A stretch of 6,255 bases of DNA from assembly GCA_050186955.1 (NCBI GenBank), contig JBFWXZ010000182.1, forward strand, positions 1 to 6,255, written 5' to 3'. The notes beneath the pieces are model-generated. The model was not told the DNA's origin. It did no database searches and saw only the letters and a list, made by a program, of their open reading frames with translations. A program made the translations under genes and the position numbers. Source of the DNA: JACKJP01 sp050186955 (GTDB lineage: Bacteria; Pseudomonadota; Alphaproteobacteria; Rhizobiales; Tepidamorphaceae). This document shows positions 5,140 through 6,255 of this stretch, piece by piece (positions within the stretch are counted from its first letter, which is position 1; every line of letters starts with the position of its first letter).

Positions 5140-6255
5140 ATGACAGACTTTTCACCGCGCGAGATCGTTTCCGAGCTCGACCGCTTCATCATCGGCCAGA
5201 AGGACGCCAAGCGCGCCGTGGCCATCGCGCTCAGGAACCGTTGGCGGCGCCAACGCCTCGGCGACGATCTGCGCCAGGAGGTGCTGCCGAAGAACATCCT
5301 GATGATCGGCCCGACCGGCGTCGGCAAGACGGAGATTTCCCGCCGCCTCGCCAAGCTCGCCGACGCGCCCTTCCTCAAGGTCGAGGCGACGATGTTCACC
5401 GAGGTCGGCTATGTCGGCCGCGACGTCGAGCAGATCGTCCGCGACCTGGTGGAGATCGCCATCGGCCAGCTGCGCGACCGCAAGCGCCGCGACGTCGAGG
5501 CCAAGGCGCATCTGGCGGCCGAGAACCGGGTGCTCGACGCCCTCGTCGGCCCCGGCTCGGGAGCGACGACACGCGAGTCCTTCCGCAAGCGGCTGCGCGC
5601 CAACGAGCTCGACGACAAGGAGATCGAGATCGAGGTCAGGCAGCAGCCGGGCGGCGCGAGCTTCGAGATCCCCGGCATGCCGGGCGCCCAGATGGTCAAT
5701 CTCGGCGACATGCTCGGCAAGGCCTTCGGCGGCCAGACCAAGACCCGGCGGACCACGGTGCGCGAATCCTACCCGCTGCTGATCGCCGAGGAGTCCGACA
5801 AGCTGATCGACCAGGAGCGCATCGTCCACGAGGCCATCGAGATCACCGAGAACAGCGGCATCGTCTTCCTCGACGAGATCGACAAGATCTGCGCGCGCAG
5901 CGACCGCGGCGGCGCCGATGTCAGCCGCGAGGGCGTGCAGCGCGACCTGCTGCCGCTGATCGAGGGGACGACGGTGGCGACCAAGCACGGCCCGGTGAAG
6001 ACCGACCACATCCTGTTCGTCGCGTCGGGCGCCTTCCACATCGCCAAGCCCTCGGACCTGCTGCCCGAGTTGCAGGGCCGGCTGCCGATCCGCGTCGAGC
6101 TGAGGGCGCTGACGGAGGAGGATTTCCGTCGCATCTTGACCGAGACCGAGGCGAGCCTGATTCGCCAGTACGTGGCGCTGATGGCGACGGAGAAGGTGGA
6201 GCTCGAATTCACCGACGACGCCATCGCGGCGATCGCACGGATCGCCGTCGAGGAG
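5140..6255 (+). CDS. hslU: ATP-dependent unfoldase subunit HslU (ClpY), C-terminus beyond window
   Basis: HslU is the hexameric AAA+ ATPase that unfolds substrates and feeds them into HslV. The window holds 372 codons of the roughly 435-440 usual, in frame to the last base, so about 60-70 residues of the C-terminal subdomain, including the HslV-activating tail, are missing. Visible in order: N-terminal SPREIVSELDRFIIGQ (5-20), Walker A GPTGVGKT (57-64), pore loop GYVG (90-93), the variable I-domain (about 110-240) with GMPGAQMVNLGDML (179-192), Walker B IVFLDEID (241-248) with Asp245-Glu246, the sensor-1 segment ILFVASGAFH (291-300) and the arginine-finger region PELQGRLPIRVEL (309-321). The start MTDFSPREIV is the family-typical one, with GGAACGAG upstream. 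It follows hslV after 122 nt and is presumably co-transcribed with it. Confidence 0.97.
   Translation, partial: MTDFSPREIVSELDRFIIGQKDAKRAVAIALRNRWRRQRLGDDLRQEVLPKNILMIGPTGVGKTEISRRLAKLADAPFLKVEATMFTEVGYVGRDVEQIVRDLVEIAIGQLRDRKRRDVEAKAHLAAENRVLDALVGPGSGATTRESFRKRLRANELDDKEIEIEVRQQPGGASFEIPGMPGAQMVNLGDMLGKAFGGQTKTRRTTVRESYPLLIAEESDKLIDQERIVHEAIEITENSGIVFLDEIDKICARSDRGGADVSREGVQRDLLPLIEGTTVATKHGPVKTDHILFVASGAFHIAKPSDLLPELQGRLPIRVELRALTEEDFRRILTETEASLIRQYVALMATEKVELEFTDDAIAAIARIAVEE

Noticed and set aside
5152..6039. Minus-strand open frame (295 codons) opposite hslU
   Set aside because: Mirror frame of a clear HslU; Ala/Leu/Asp-rich translation without motifs.

Overview
The window comes from a high-GC alphaproteobacterium, most likely of the Hyphomicrobiales (Rhizobiales). 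This rests on the gene content and order (hisB, a DUF2628 membrane protein, hisH, hisA, hisF, hisE and coaA on one strand, with hslV and hslU divergent) and on the close fit of the proteins to alphaproteobacterial family members as I remember them. I cannot name a genus. The proteins are core metabolism and protein quality control. I see no mobile element, CRISPR array, tRNA, rRNA or phage-like gene, and no undescribed system.

Bases 1-15 are not genomic: they equal the 3' end of an Illumina TruSeq-type adapter, so this is an untrimmed contig end. The genome proper starts at base 16, inside coaA.

Bases 16-4273 (minus strand, read right to left) hold a tightly packed cluster: hisB, DUF2628, hisH, hisA, hisF, hisE, coaA (3' end missing). 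Gaps are 14 nt or less, and three junctions overlap (hisH/hisA, hisA/hisF, hisE/coaA), so one transcript with translational coupling is likely. The cluster encodes five histidine enzymes: HisE hydrolyses phosphoribosyl-ATP, HisA isomerises ProFAR to PRFAR, HisH and HisF together convert PRFAR to imidazole glycerol phosphate plus AICAR, and HisB dehydrates that product. HisG, HisI, HisC, HisD and the histidinol phosphatase are not in the window. CoaA, the last gene, starts coenzyme A synthesis from pantothenate.

Bases 4274-4465 are a divergent intergenic region that should hold the promoters of both units. It contains a possible heat-shock-type promoter facing hslV, an inverted repeat and a 12-bp tandem duplication directly before the hslV start.

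Bases 4466-6255 (plus strand) carry hslV and the first 372 codons of hslU, the peptidase and AAA+ unfoldase of the HslUV (ClpQY) protease. They are separated by 122 nt that contain a GC-rich hairpin but no convincing gene. hslU runs off the right edge.
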